A stretch of DNA of 64,000 nt, taken from NCBI RefSeq assembly GCF_019059575.1, contig NW_024881839.1, positions 280,501 to 344,500 on the forward strand, given 5' to 3'. The notes beneath the pieces were generated by a model that saw only the letters and a program-made list of their open reading frames with translations, had not been told where the DNA came from and searched no databases. This DNA is from Amphibalanus amphitrite (taxonomy: Eukaryota > Arthropoda > Thecostraca > Balanomorpha > Balanidae). Of this stretch, positions 44,166-55,850 are shown in pieces (position 1 is the stretch's first letter; each line of letters starts with the position of its first letter). Both the position numbers and the translations under genes were made by a program.

Positions 44166-46596
44166 GCTTTGCTAGAATCTCCAGTAGTGATACCGCTTTC
44201 GCACGTCGCAGTGTTTACTAGCCGTGTTTTATCGGCATCGTAATCGATCGGTAGTGTAAACATAGGATTTGGCATGCAGCAAACTGTCCAAAAACCGAAG
44301 CAGACTGGTATCAAACTGCGCTTTTTTAACTGGATTAAGACTCTCAACTCGGGGTAAGATCGAAGGAGCTCTGCTCGTCTGCGGGTCCCGTCGGCGCCGG
44401 ACCTGGCGCCTCAGTTCCGGAGCGGTCGGCTTCACCTGATCCCCGGGACCGCGCCGACACCACTGCTCGGCCAATTACCGGCAATTGGATCCGTCTGAAC
44501 TGGCTGCGGCCGCCGGCGGCGGGCGACCTCTGACCTGTGGCCAGCGCCGCCGGCACCGGCACCGGTAGCCACATGGAGGCAGCGGGAGCCGCAGCTCAGC
44601 CCGGCAGTGGAGAGTCCGGGTTATAGTGTCACTCTAGGACAGTCTCTGCACCCCGGAATCCTGAGGGGCAGTCCAAAATCCCCTCTACCACGTCGTGCAT
44701 TATGCCTGATTGTAATGAAACTCTGCGACACGTATGACATTTCCTTACATTGCCCGATTCCCCGATTCATCCCGCTAAAATGCATTTCGCTGCCATATGA
44801 ATGGCAGGCATGAAACCCTGTGTTGCTGGCGGAAGGCCATTGTAGCACACTTGCCGGTCACGTTTTGACACTCAATCACGGGAGATAAAGATGACAATAT
44901 ATGACAAAACAACAGCGATTTATCCGTAAAATTAGGTAACAATACACATGCCCGCTTTCTCGAATCTCTCAGCGCGACCCATTAGCTAACCTCAAACCTG
45001 GAACAAAGCGGAATGACATTTCCGCAATGTAGCGCGGCGGCTGATTTCACGGCTGTGCGCGGCCGACGCACATTCTCAACGCGTGCCGTGCGTGGCCGGG
45101 CGAGTCCACTGCTGACCCGGGGGGAGGTCGGCCGCGCCGGCCGCGCAGGGTCACGAGGTCAGCTTCGTGAGCGGCGCCGGCCCGGCCACGTCGGACGCAC
45201 CTTCACCTCAGAGGTGACCATAGCGGCCACCCGAGCCGGCGCGTGGTGGGTGGCGAGCGGGAATAGAGGCGGCCTGGGCGGACGGACCTTGTATGGGCAT
45301 ACCGGCTGCACAGGCCTGGCCTGTCTCCTAAGCAAAGTGATGTCGCTTCTTTACAAGATAATGTTTTGGATGATACCATGGATTTGATTTTGTTCACAGT
45401 AAATGTCCCGAGCTAGAGACATTTCCCGGTGAAATGGCTACATGACACGGGTGTCAAGATTGCAGGTGTCTCTATTTATTTAGGATGACAGGGCGCGCAG
45501 GTAGGTAATTGACCAAGTCACTCGTCATGCTAGTTTGGAAAGAGTTAACCATCAAGGTGAAGGCACACGTAAGTGGCTGCTGGCATCCTCATACGTTGGT
45601 GATATTCCACCGGTTGCGCCGTCATGTCTGTGTATGTACATAGGGAGGGAGAAGGACAAAAGAGCAGTAGTCTGTTCCAACAAGAAAGCACCGCACTCCG
45701 ATAAAACTTCGCCATAGTCGTCCAAAGCCGATGTTGAACTGGCGTTTACTGTTTATTATTCTCCGGCCTTCGGCTGCCGTTTACCTGAACGGCCGAACGG
45801 ATGTCCCGCCGCCGCCGCCATAACACCTCCCATTCCGACGAGGCCATCGGGCGCCTCTGGCTACCGAAAACCGCCGGCGGCAGCATCGGGCGTGACGGAG
45901 CCACCCGACCCGCGGGCGGCACACCCGACCACGAAAACGGCGTCAAAACATCGCCCAGGGCCAGCCGCCGGACACTCACGGGACTCGGAACAGAGCTGAC
46001 CTATGACAGCAGCTAGACGGATCGGAGCTACGGATTAGCGAACGGCTCCGGATCTTATGTGTCCAGAGTGGGCAGCAGTCATCCTCGTGTGAGATCGCAT
46101 AGATATAGAATGATATGTTTGAGAGAAGCATGACAAGCGAGACAGCACCAACTCCCACACCAGTTACTAAACCATGCCATGCCACTACCAAAACCCACAA
46201 CAGCGCACCGGTCCGTTCGGAGATTCTCCGATAACTGTGCCCCAGTTTATGACCACCCACGACAGCGTCTGTCACCATTAAATCCCAGGGCACACCGTTC
46301 TACCTGTCCCGGCTGCCAAATACACATTTGTACTCTGGTAAACGATTGTAGCGCTGCGTGACAGAAAAGTGGCGCACAGCGCAGCGCCACGCCGCACCAC
46401 GAACAGTGCGCCGCATTCGTCGACTGAGCGCATCCATCACCGAGTGACGGCAGGCGGCACGAATGTGGAGCGTCAGAGGCAGTTGTGGCGCGCCCAGTTC
46501 CGGCCCGAGCTGCCGCCACTGAGGACATCCGTATCAGCCCCAACCAAGGTCTCACGCCAGCTTAACCAGGCACTGTGCATGCAATAGACCTTGTTA
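44166..46596. other. no gene recognised
   Basis: Contains GC-rich islands (44340-44620, 45020-45260) without a supported exon. Confidence 0.3.
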
Positions 46597-46859
46597 AGGC
46601 CTGGCTACACTATGCGTTTTCTGCGTGCGTTTTTTGCGTGTTTGCGTGTTTTGCGTGATACCGTGCTAGTAAAAAACGATATTACGTTTTTGTAATGTTT
46701 TTTCATATTCAATTTTAGCTAATATAAGAATTGCATTACCTTTTATACATAACTTATGTAAAAGTTTTATTAAATATAGCTTTCTTCTAGAACGATGTTA
46801 CGCAAATCACGCAAACACGCAAAAAACGCACGCAGAAAACGCATAGTGTAGCCAGGCCT
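46597..46859. mobile_element. Harbinger-like MITE (263 bp)
   Basis: Terminal inverted repeats of about 55 bp, nearly perfect, start AGGCCTGGCTACACTATGCG and continue with TGCGTGCGTTTTTTGCGTG-type sequence. TTA flanks both sides (46594-46596 and 46860-46862), the 3-bp duplication typical of PIF/Harbinger. The centre is AT-rich and non-coding. Confidence 0.88.
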
Positions 46860-46862
46860 TTA

Positions 46863-49800
46863 CGCTCAGCACATTCGTGCTCGTTGTTAGGCGTTATGAC
46901 ACCTCCTTCTTGATAAGATCGGGGTTACGACATACGAGTTTGATATGTGCTCGGGTTACTAATTTCGTATCTTGTTTTACAGGTGTTCCAAAACACGTTC
47001 GCACGACATGCACACGAACGCTATCAGAATCAGTTAAACCCGACATTAGAACTGAGTCCAGAATTGAACATCAGGAAATAGTTTCACACATGCTTTCCAC
47101 TTTTCTCAACACCCTATTTCTGGTATCTCGCGCGACGCGAGTGACCCTCCACAGGAAACTTCGCGTGACGCCGGCCGTCCCATCTGATTTGGTCGTGACG
47201 TGTCAGCTCATTAGTGCTCTGGAGCGGGCCGCGTCCTATCGGTAATGGCTAATTGAGCGCGCCCGAGGTGCGCACGGACAAAAACGACCACGACTGAGAC
47301 CGGCGACCTCCGCGGCACGCCGTTCACTGAGCGCTCAGCCTCGGGACAGGGGCGGCCGTGAAACTGACCCAGCGGCGAGCCAGGTCACGGTGTGAGGATG
47401 GTGTTAATGGTCAGAAAACCACCGACACCGTACAACTGTCCACGGAGGGAACGTGAGTCGAAGATGGCGTGAAACATCAATGATGTATGACTCTGTTGTG
47501 CATGCACGGCGTGGAATTTATTTCGCCAAGGAGGAAGGAAACTTCAGTGATATTGACCGGGTATGGTCATGTTTGACGTCAATGATTACCATTTTAGTGA
47601 TGTTTGCAATTTGTATGGACTTCTATCGGTCCAGTCCTCAGGTCCAAGGGGAAAAACAACACCAAATATATACAAATTTCCTTGTTTAATATTTCAGAGC
47701 CACACTCGGGCCAGAGGTAAACATAAACAAAGACCTCCAGGCTAACATCAGTCATGGGGATGAGGCCGAGTCTCATTTTCATGAATTTCATGAGATGGTG
47801 CGTAGGAGACAGGTTCTATTATTTGACGATGTGTGACGCAAGTGAGACACACTGGTCAAGGCCGTAAATGCGGTCTGACTCGCATAAATCGGCGGTCGGA
47901 GATGTGAGTGGAATGGACGGCCCTCAGGAGGTGTCTGTTTTAGACGGATCGCGTGCCGCCGGTGCCACTGTGTGGGCACTGATAGGTGTAAATGACGCCC
48001 CCAGAGTTAACTGAATTAATTTAACGCCACTGATGATGCTACTCGTAAGACTTCGGGTCTGTGAGGAAACATCGAGAAATATTGGGGATTTACAAAGATA
48101 TATAATCAACGGTAAATGCAACTCAATGCCACTTTCTGAATATATCTACGACACTATTTCAGTCAGGTAAACTGAATCGATAAGCATTAAAATAATTCCA
48201 ATTAAGTTGTGTTTTCGAACGTGTTGCACACCATAACCATAAACAGCCATTCATCTCACGGCCTAATTGAAAACAATTTGGACCACAGAGTCGGTCAGTA
48301 CCGTTCTACCAGGCTCAGCGGAGTCCATTCCAGTCCAACTCTGCCCAATTTACGGCTTCCAAACACCTCTCTGCTCCAACTGACTGCCTTTCTACCGTCC
48401 GTCCGCCTCCACGAAAACCACCATCACCTTCCAACTCCCCCCACGCACCCGCCGGGCCCCGAGGGGGCGGGGAGGAGTGAGGGGGGAGGTTGCGTCATGA
48501 CTCGTGCCTCCCCCCCCCCCTTCGTGCGACCACTCACCTGTCAGGCCGAGTCAGGCCAGAGTCAGAGGTCAGCCGAGCGGAGTTTTCTCCCCACGGCTCG
48601 GCCCAAGCCGTTGCTGTTGGCTGTCTCGACAGAGATCTGTTTTCACTCGACCCATTCAACCGGCGTTAAGCGAGTCTTAAATTACGTCTATCCTTGGCGA
48701 GAATTTCTCCGTCGTGAATGAACAGACTGATAAAGAATATCGCCTTCGAAACACATGGTGTAGTTACTTGCTTTCAATGGTGATGATCAATTATCAGACG
48801 GTAAAATCATTGAACAAAAACACTAGTGATGAAAGCCGAAGACGTAACCTCTTAACGTTAAGGTAGTGTTATTGGCAGGGTAGCTCTTTCACATCAAAAT
48901 CATTAACTATCAATTCATTGCAAGATACTTTGTGGAGTAATAAAAATGTTATTGCAGAGGTCCCGCAAAATGCTGAGTATTTCTGTCCGCGAGAATTCCC
49001 TGTACCAAATTGACCGAGCTCAATGCTGCGGCCCGCTGTTGCAGAACGGACAGCACAGAAGCTGAGATATAACGACCTGAATTTGGTCACGCATGGAGTG
49101 ATGTGATTAATTACCTTGTACTCCCACCATAATGAGTGTTGATGCCACTGTGACTCGACAGCCTGAGAAGTGTGTCAGTGGCATCATGCACTGGATTTGT
49201 GCAGGGAGCAGCCATGACGGTGTTAATATCTCCGCCAATGAGGTCTGACGGCTACTGGAGTGTGTCCTCAATGGGCGCTAGGCGGTCCCTCAACGAGAAC
49301 GGTATGACAAGGCAGCACGAAAGCCCTCAGGGAGGTCAAATATATAAGAAAGGCTTGGGGACACTTTGCCAGTGTAAAAATCAGATAACTTGGGAGCAGG
49401 AAATTATCCCTCATCTTCTTAGCAATTCACAATTAGAAATGTCGGACACAAACAAATCATTATAATTGCGTCTAGTTCTGTTAATGGTTGAACAGTGCAA
49501 CCTTCAAAGCACATTAAAACAATGAAAATACACAATACATCATAGCAAACACTTACAAATGAATGGTCATGGTTGCTGAAAATGACCACTACCCTTTATC
49601 CGCGGGCTCCCGCAGGGTAGTGTAGAGGCTCCACTGGGGCAGCAGCGGCAGGTCACGTGCTCCTCAACTCGGTAATAGATGAGTGACACGTGACCCCGCC
49701 ATGGGACAAGGCCACTGCCTGCACGTTGCGCAACAACATGCATCACAGAGAACGTCTGCACTCTACCCAGACATTAGATTAGCCTCTTATGGGTCCGTGA

Positions 49801-50042
49801 AACGGCAGTTACGGAGATCAGCATAAATAGGTATAACAATTACAAGCTACCACCGCTTACGTCAAGTTATAACAAAAGCTTGAAAGCTTTATTCTAAACT
49901 TAATTTAGAGCAGTGACGATTCTCTAAATGTATTGTTCGCCACAGACCATCACCCTGTGTTAGTCAGGGCCATAGGTGAAGTAATGCTAGCCCCATCATA
50001 TGACCCAACGTCTCACACGTGACATTTCAGTCCCGCCTTCGG
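46863..50042. other. no gene recognised
   Basis: No coding region supported. A C-rich/G-rich stretch lies at 48425-48530. Confidence 0.3.
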
Positions 50043-50190
50043 CTGACCATGTGACCTCCCTGGGCCACCCAGCGTTAACCACGTGACCTCAGAGCCCACC
50101 CAGCGTTAACCACGTGACCTCCCTGGGCCACCCAGCGTTAACCACGTGACCTCCTGATCACCCACAGCGCTGACCACGTGAGGTGCGTGA
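50043..50190. repeat. 31-33 bp tandem repeat with CACGTGACCTC
   Basis: The unit CCCAGCGTTAACCACGTGAC(CTC) occurs at 50068, 50099 and 50131, with diverged copies on both sides. Each has an E-box CACGTG joined to a GACCTC word. Confidence 0.88.
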
Positions 50191-53100
50191 GGTCCATCGA
50201 CAGGGCCGTACAAATGGCTGAGGCACACGCGGCGCATGCCCGTAAGCGTAAGCCATAGGTCGTATAATGCTGAGCAGCGAGTTATGAACGACTAGTTACC
50301 GGCGCGGGTTCAGTCGGCAGGCGCTCCGGTATATACGGGGTTTATTAGAGGTCAGTGGTCAACTGACCAGAGCAGGTCACACTGGGTCACCAGGCCACCA
50401 CTCGTTGAAGCCAAGAGAAAGCCGTTCGAGCAGTGTCGCAATATTTCCAGAAAAGGCCTCAAAATACTTGGAGAAGACATGAACATAAAACACCTCTAGC
50501 ATTGTACAAAACAGACACAGTGAACCCAGACAGTTGGCCCATCGCGGACCCGTAGACTCAATGTGCCGCTGACCTGGAGCGGGTTAGGCGCGGCGGTTAC
50601 ACCCGTCGAGCTGTAAAATATTGCTCACCATTTAGGGCGGTCGTTAGGTGAGGCAACCGAGCGCCAAATGAGGAGGAGGCGTCGCCTCTAACGCGGTTAA
50701 TAAGGCGAGAAGTGAAGGACTCTCCCAGCGTTGCCGCAATCAGCGCGGCGAGATCGATGACAAATGGTAACCAGCCATTGAGGAAGAATGGACCAATGTG
50801 CTGAAAGGCTGGGCAAACATACCGCGCACGGAAGAGCCGTGCTAAAATAAGCAATAATCGTTCATCGATCTCGGTTGACAGACGCCTGGATTCTCGAGTA
50901 ACATTTCATAAAAATGAAATAAATCGATGGAAATTCAACGAGAAAGGATAAGCCTGAGAAACGGAAGAAGGATTCGGATAAAACTTCTGGCCGAAACACA
51001 ATTTGGCCAACAGCGTATGGCCCTGGCCAGCAAACAACGAAGCATAGCCAATGCCTGGCCTCTTCGCGGGCGATTCTCTGGCATTCACTGACCGTTCCTT
51101 TACTATGTGGCTGAGCCTCTAACTATGTTTGCCGCGCACTAATCACCCCGACCCGCACCGTCCCGGTGGAACAGCAGACAGCCGATGGGAGAGTTGCCGT
51201 GAAATTCCCCACGGGGTCACGACGGCTCGAGCGGGGAGGGGAGGACGGAGGGGGGGGGGGCGCGTGAGCTCGGGGAGGGGAGGGGTGATGGGACCACGGC
51301 TAATCGCTTCTGGCCTCGTGACCCCATCGATGGCCTCATCAAAGTTCTTTGGCGGCGGGAGGTTAACGTGGCCCCAACAGCGCTGAAACGTGCAGTTGTC
51401 CAGTGCGGCATATGATAGGATCGTATGAAGGTAAGACAAGGGTGGGGCATGGCAATTTAGCGACAATCTTAGCCGCAGATTGGGTCATCTGTATTTAACA
51501 ACATACGCGGTATCTTTATTGTGCGTAGAAGGCTACATGATTGTAATAGTCCACTCAAACACACTGTAAATCTACAGGGCGAAACAAAGCATTATGTCGC
51601 ACTGTCTCTCGAATCTTGCACCCTGAAGGCCCACCACGCCCTGCAATATGTCGGCTATGCACCCTCGTTAATAGCCGCCACAAAGACACGATCGGCAGTA
51701 CCTATACCTACTGCCGGCCCAAATAAGTACAAGGTCCAGGGGGCTATCGGTGGAGCGTGCTACGCTGTCCAGCATGTAGACAGTTGGGGTTTCCTGTCAT
51801 AAGGAACAGTGCGTGTCGTAGGGCATAATGGTGGAGGCTGGATGAGGATGGGTGTGGCGGAAAGCTCATGGCAATGTATTACAGAAATCACTTCTTTTTA
51901 GCCCAAGCCGTGGCACGCGTCGACATAAGGAAAGAACTACGGCAGAAACGGACACAAATGCATACATCTATCTAAATATGTAAAAAAATAAATAGGCACA
52001 TACTCTAAGAACACAAACACATACACATACTCTTTACAGAAATGACTTTCCGTTGTGGCAAGAGATCCAACATCATGTCAAAAGAGCATTCAAAGAGCAG
52101 CTTAGCGGCCATCGTGTGTATGATTCATAGCAATGACCGAGAGCATAAGCTGGAGCGCCCTTTCACTTCCTGACAATCGCATTTTTCGCCACGATTCACG
52201 CAACACTCCTGCGTTCGCTGCCATCCAGGCGTGTTCGATCACCAAGGCTTACCATTGTCATCAGTGGCCATGGCTCGCTGCTATTGGGAAATGTCGCGAT
52301 TTCGCTGCCTTATCTAGCCAAACCGGCGGCGTCCGATCAGGGCGCATTGATGTCACTCGATTTGTGGCAGTCACAAGCCATAACACTTGTACCAACAAAT
52401 TGTGCTTATGGAATCATCCAGTGTCTGGATACATAGAATACGCGTGTGGGCGCAGATAAATACCAGATTTGGCATCACATAAGCAAGACGACGCCATCCG
52501 GACCGGAGTCCAGTGTCCGTGGACTAAGTATACTCCCTCTGCGGACATCGCTCACGGAATGTAGTCCGTGAGAACTGACGGACAGAGACACACGAGAGAC
52601 GACGACCGCCCGCGGAGAGAGACGTCCGACCACGTGAACCGTTCTGCCGGCTCGTCCGGAGACGTGGCGCGCGGCGGTCCACCGACTCCCAGTGCCGCCT
52701 CGGCACCGCCGGGCCGAATGACATCAATATCTAGCGCCGCGCGCACCAGTCCATTAAATAGACTTCAATCAGTTGGCATTTTCTCTACGCTGAGATTTGG
52801 GTATAGTTGGAGGATTAGAACGTCGCCCAAACAAGGAATTACTTCTCAAGCACAAAATCGCCTGATGCAAATCGAAAATGCACACGAAGATGCGCATGCA
52901 GTACCTTCATTCATATACGCAACGAACATTATCGCGTGAATGTAAACACAATGGTATAAGTGATACGCAATCACTCCGGACAGAGCTGTGTTTTCTGTTA
53001 CCTGTTTGTGCCTTTGTCAGCGCCGGAAACGGGGTGGAAACGGAAACGGAAAGCCCAGTCAGCTGATCCGATATGACGTAAGCTGTACAACGTGCACGCT

Positions 53101-53252
53101 ACGGATAACGTGCTACCGTATTACCTCTACATATATGATACATATAACTCCGGTTTACGTGGATCAGTGTTCTCTATCATCAGAATGTTCTTCCAACCCA
53201 ACTTGACTGGACAGATAGGTATCAGTCTTCAATCACGCAACAGATTCGAGTG
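50191..53252. other. no gene recognised
   Basis: No supported exon or element. A G-run lies at 51251-51260. Confidence 0.3.
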
Positions 53253-53260
53253 GTCTAAGC

Positions 53261-53524
53261 TAGTGATGTCAGTTACAGAACATCTGAATACCGATACCAA
53301 ACCAAATCCCAACATAAACCGTAAGGAAATACCGATACCGAACCAACTTCAGAACATGAGGGAAATACCGACTTTTTACCAATTTCTCAGCCTTCTTATA
53401 CCGTAAGTGAGGGCTCATAATACCAACAAAATACCAAGTACATTAGGATAGGAATACCAAATACAAAGTTGGTATCGGTTTGGTATCGGTATACCAAAAA
53501 GTTGGTATCCTATTGACATCTCTA
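53261..53524. mobile_element. hAT-like MITE (264 bp)
   Basis: Starts TAGTGATGTCA and ends TGACATCTCTA (one mismatch). It is flanked by a perfect 8-bp duplication GTCTAAGC (53253-53260 and 53525-53532), diagnostic of hAT. The body is built from GGTATCGG/CCGATACC and TACCAAA words, which gives strong internal self-complementarity. No coding capacity. Confidence 0.9.
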
Positions 53525-53532
53525 GTCTAAGC

Positions 53533-55734
53533 CATGCGTTTCAAATGTCAAGATATGCGACCCAAACGATTTCAAAGAGGCCTGTTTAGCTGACAGGGAG
53601 TGCGTTCGAAATGGCAGACACAACAGCTGGCTGCGGGCGGGTTCGGACCGGTAAATATGGACAGGATTCCGTTATACCGCTGGGCGTGGTCGCTCATTAG
53701 TGGCGGCACGGTACCGTTTAATTCACATCGGAATCGGTTATCGCCCCTGATCATCCGGTCAAAAAAGGGCAACACCCGGCTACCGGACCGGACGACTTTA
53801 GCTCAGACTTAACGTTAGTTAGATACGACACGCAGCCATGCTCAAAATTCGCATATTGCATGCTTAATTTATTAAACGCTTTGAAACCCAGCATGAAATG
53901 CGCATCAACTAAACACGCATCAACAATGTAGCTGGGTCTTTCTGACCTTGTCCAGAGTGCAGTGACCGGAATATTCAGAGCTCCCGGACGGAATTCACAC
54001 AGCCTTGAAACCCCTCCTCCCCGATCCGCCACACCCAAACCCGCTCCGTTCTCACCGGCCCGGCCTCTGAAGTCCACCACCGTGGTTTTCTCGGCGTGGC
54101 CTCAACCAACCATTAAAAGAGAGCAGAACATTGGATCTGGCGCACACAATGCGGCGCACCAAATCGCCACTGTCAGTGAGGCTTCAGGGGCGATCTTGCG
54201 TGTCACGACCAACGGCAGCGGATACCATTTCTCCTTGGAGTCACCGCAGTGGAAGGTACTCGCCAGCCCGCTCTCACGCCACCGAAAACAATCGATTCTC
54301 GCGTACCTCCGAAATCGGCAGAATTGCGCTCAATGTCAGCCCGCCTCCCTTGCGTGGTTCGCCCTCATGTGTGTTCCCACGATCTGAAAGGTATTTCGCG
54401 TCACCGCACACCGCGCTCGATCGGGTTAAGCGGTTTATGGCGCGTGCTGACCGCTCTCAAAGGGTAGCCCATGGGCAGCAGCTGCGGGGACCGTCACGCC
54501 CTGGGGCCACGAGCAGGGGTTGCCCCGGGGGAACGAAGGGTTCCGGTGGTAATAGAGAGCTGTCAAAGGCTGTTTAACCGTCCGCTGAAGTGTCGGATGG
54601 AGTACAGCTGGCTCGGACAGACGTATGACAATGGAGCACGTTATCCGAGCGGGGCTTATGGGGAGTAGACGGTACGCTACATTGCACATGATTTATCATA
54701 GAAATGAGTGGAGGCATTGGTGCACAGCTAGCGTAACATGGATAAGTTCAAACCAATCACGCGATGTAACCGACAAAAGTTCCACAAAGGATAAAATCCA
54801 GGCATCTCATAGACTTCTCTAGCGTGAAAATAATAAAAGCAATGCAAATTAAAGCATTCCAAATTCAAATGAAACTGAAACGCTGCTCAACGGGAACGCT
54901 GTCGCTTACATGACTGATGACAGCGTACAGTGGCTTTCTCCGTGGTCAAAGTTACCAAAATCAGTGGCTATTTGTAATACATATTTCGTAATTGTATGTA
55001 CGGCGCCGTAAGAGACCCGCCGCTCTACGACACATGATGAGGCGGGATTAAACAATCTGCTCTCTTCCTGCGGTGAAACTCACGGTGAAACGCAGTACCA
55101 AGCCAACGACAGACCATCGCCATCCATAGAGTCGTTCAGAGGACTTATACGCATCATTAGGTAGTAATTACCCTCATCAGGCTGGGCCTCTTGGAGATTT
55201 AGCTCCCCTCGTATCTCCTACACGTGCTTGCCCCGAGGGTTCACTTGCATGATGTTTGCTAATGATTCCTACATAAAAGCGGTGCAGATTCTGCCGGCTG
55301 CTGACGTTTCCTGAAGATTGCCAACGGCGGAAACGTTCCTATTGAGTGACCCTTACAAAAATAAATATAAAACATCTTTGAATAAGTGGACATGCGAGTC
55401 ATTTAGGTGAAACGCGGCAAATGACGCGCATCAATAGTCAATACATGATCAGTAGATACAACTTTAGCACAACCTTGAAGGTCGAACACACAGCATCATC
55501 AACGCATCTACAGCTCCCATGTCACCACACTGAAGCACTCAGTTTACAGAAGAAGCTCTGTATCTGTGGCACATAATTGGCTGGACCGTTCGCTCGGCAG
55601 TCTCGGACCCAGCACCTCACCCACCGGTCCAGCCCCCGCCGCCGGCACCACATGCCTCATTTACCCGTCAGTACACGGTCGCGGTCCAGTGCCTTCCCTG
55701 ACCGCCTCCTGACCGCTGGCCGACTGTAAAAGAC
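53533..55734. other. no gene recognised
   Basis: Frames at 53960-54580 on + overlap one another and lack domain or splice support. Confidence 0.3.
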
Positions 55735-55850
55735 CCGTCAGACTTCCGTGAGACGTCCCTCCACAGTCTGTCAGACGTCTTACATCGTCTATCAGACGTC
55801 TTATATCGTCTGTTAAACGCCCTCCGTTGTCTGTCAGACAGCTGTCAGAT
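55735..55850. repeat. 21-bp minisatellite, about five copies
   Basis: Units like AGACGTCTTACATCGTCTAT C with period 21-22 bp; a minus-strand frame reads RRLTDD-type repeats but has no other support. Confidence 0.8.

Noticed and set aside
45192..45275. Possible receptor loop exon on the minus strand (APARVAAMVTSEVK before GTGCGT)
   Set aside because: The donor phase would fit the TM6-TM7 exon, but a direct join would leave TM6 too short, and the acceptor is poor.
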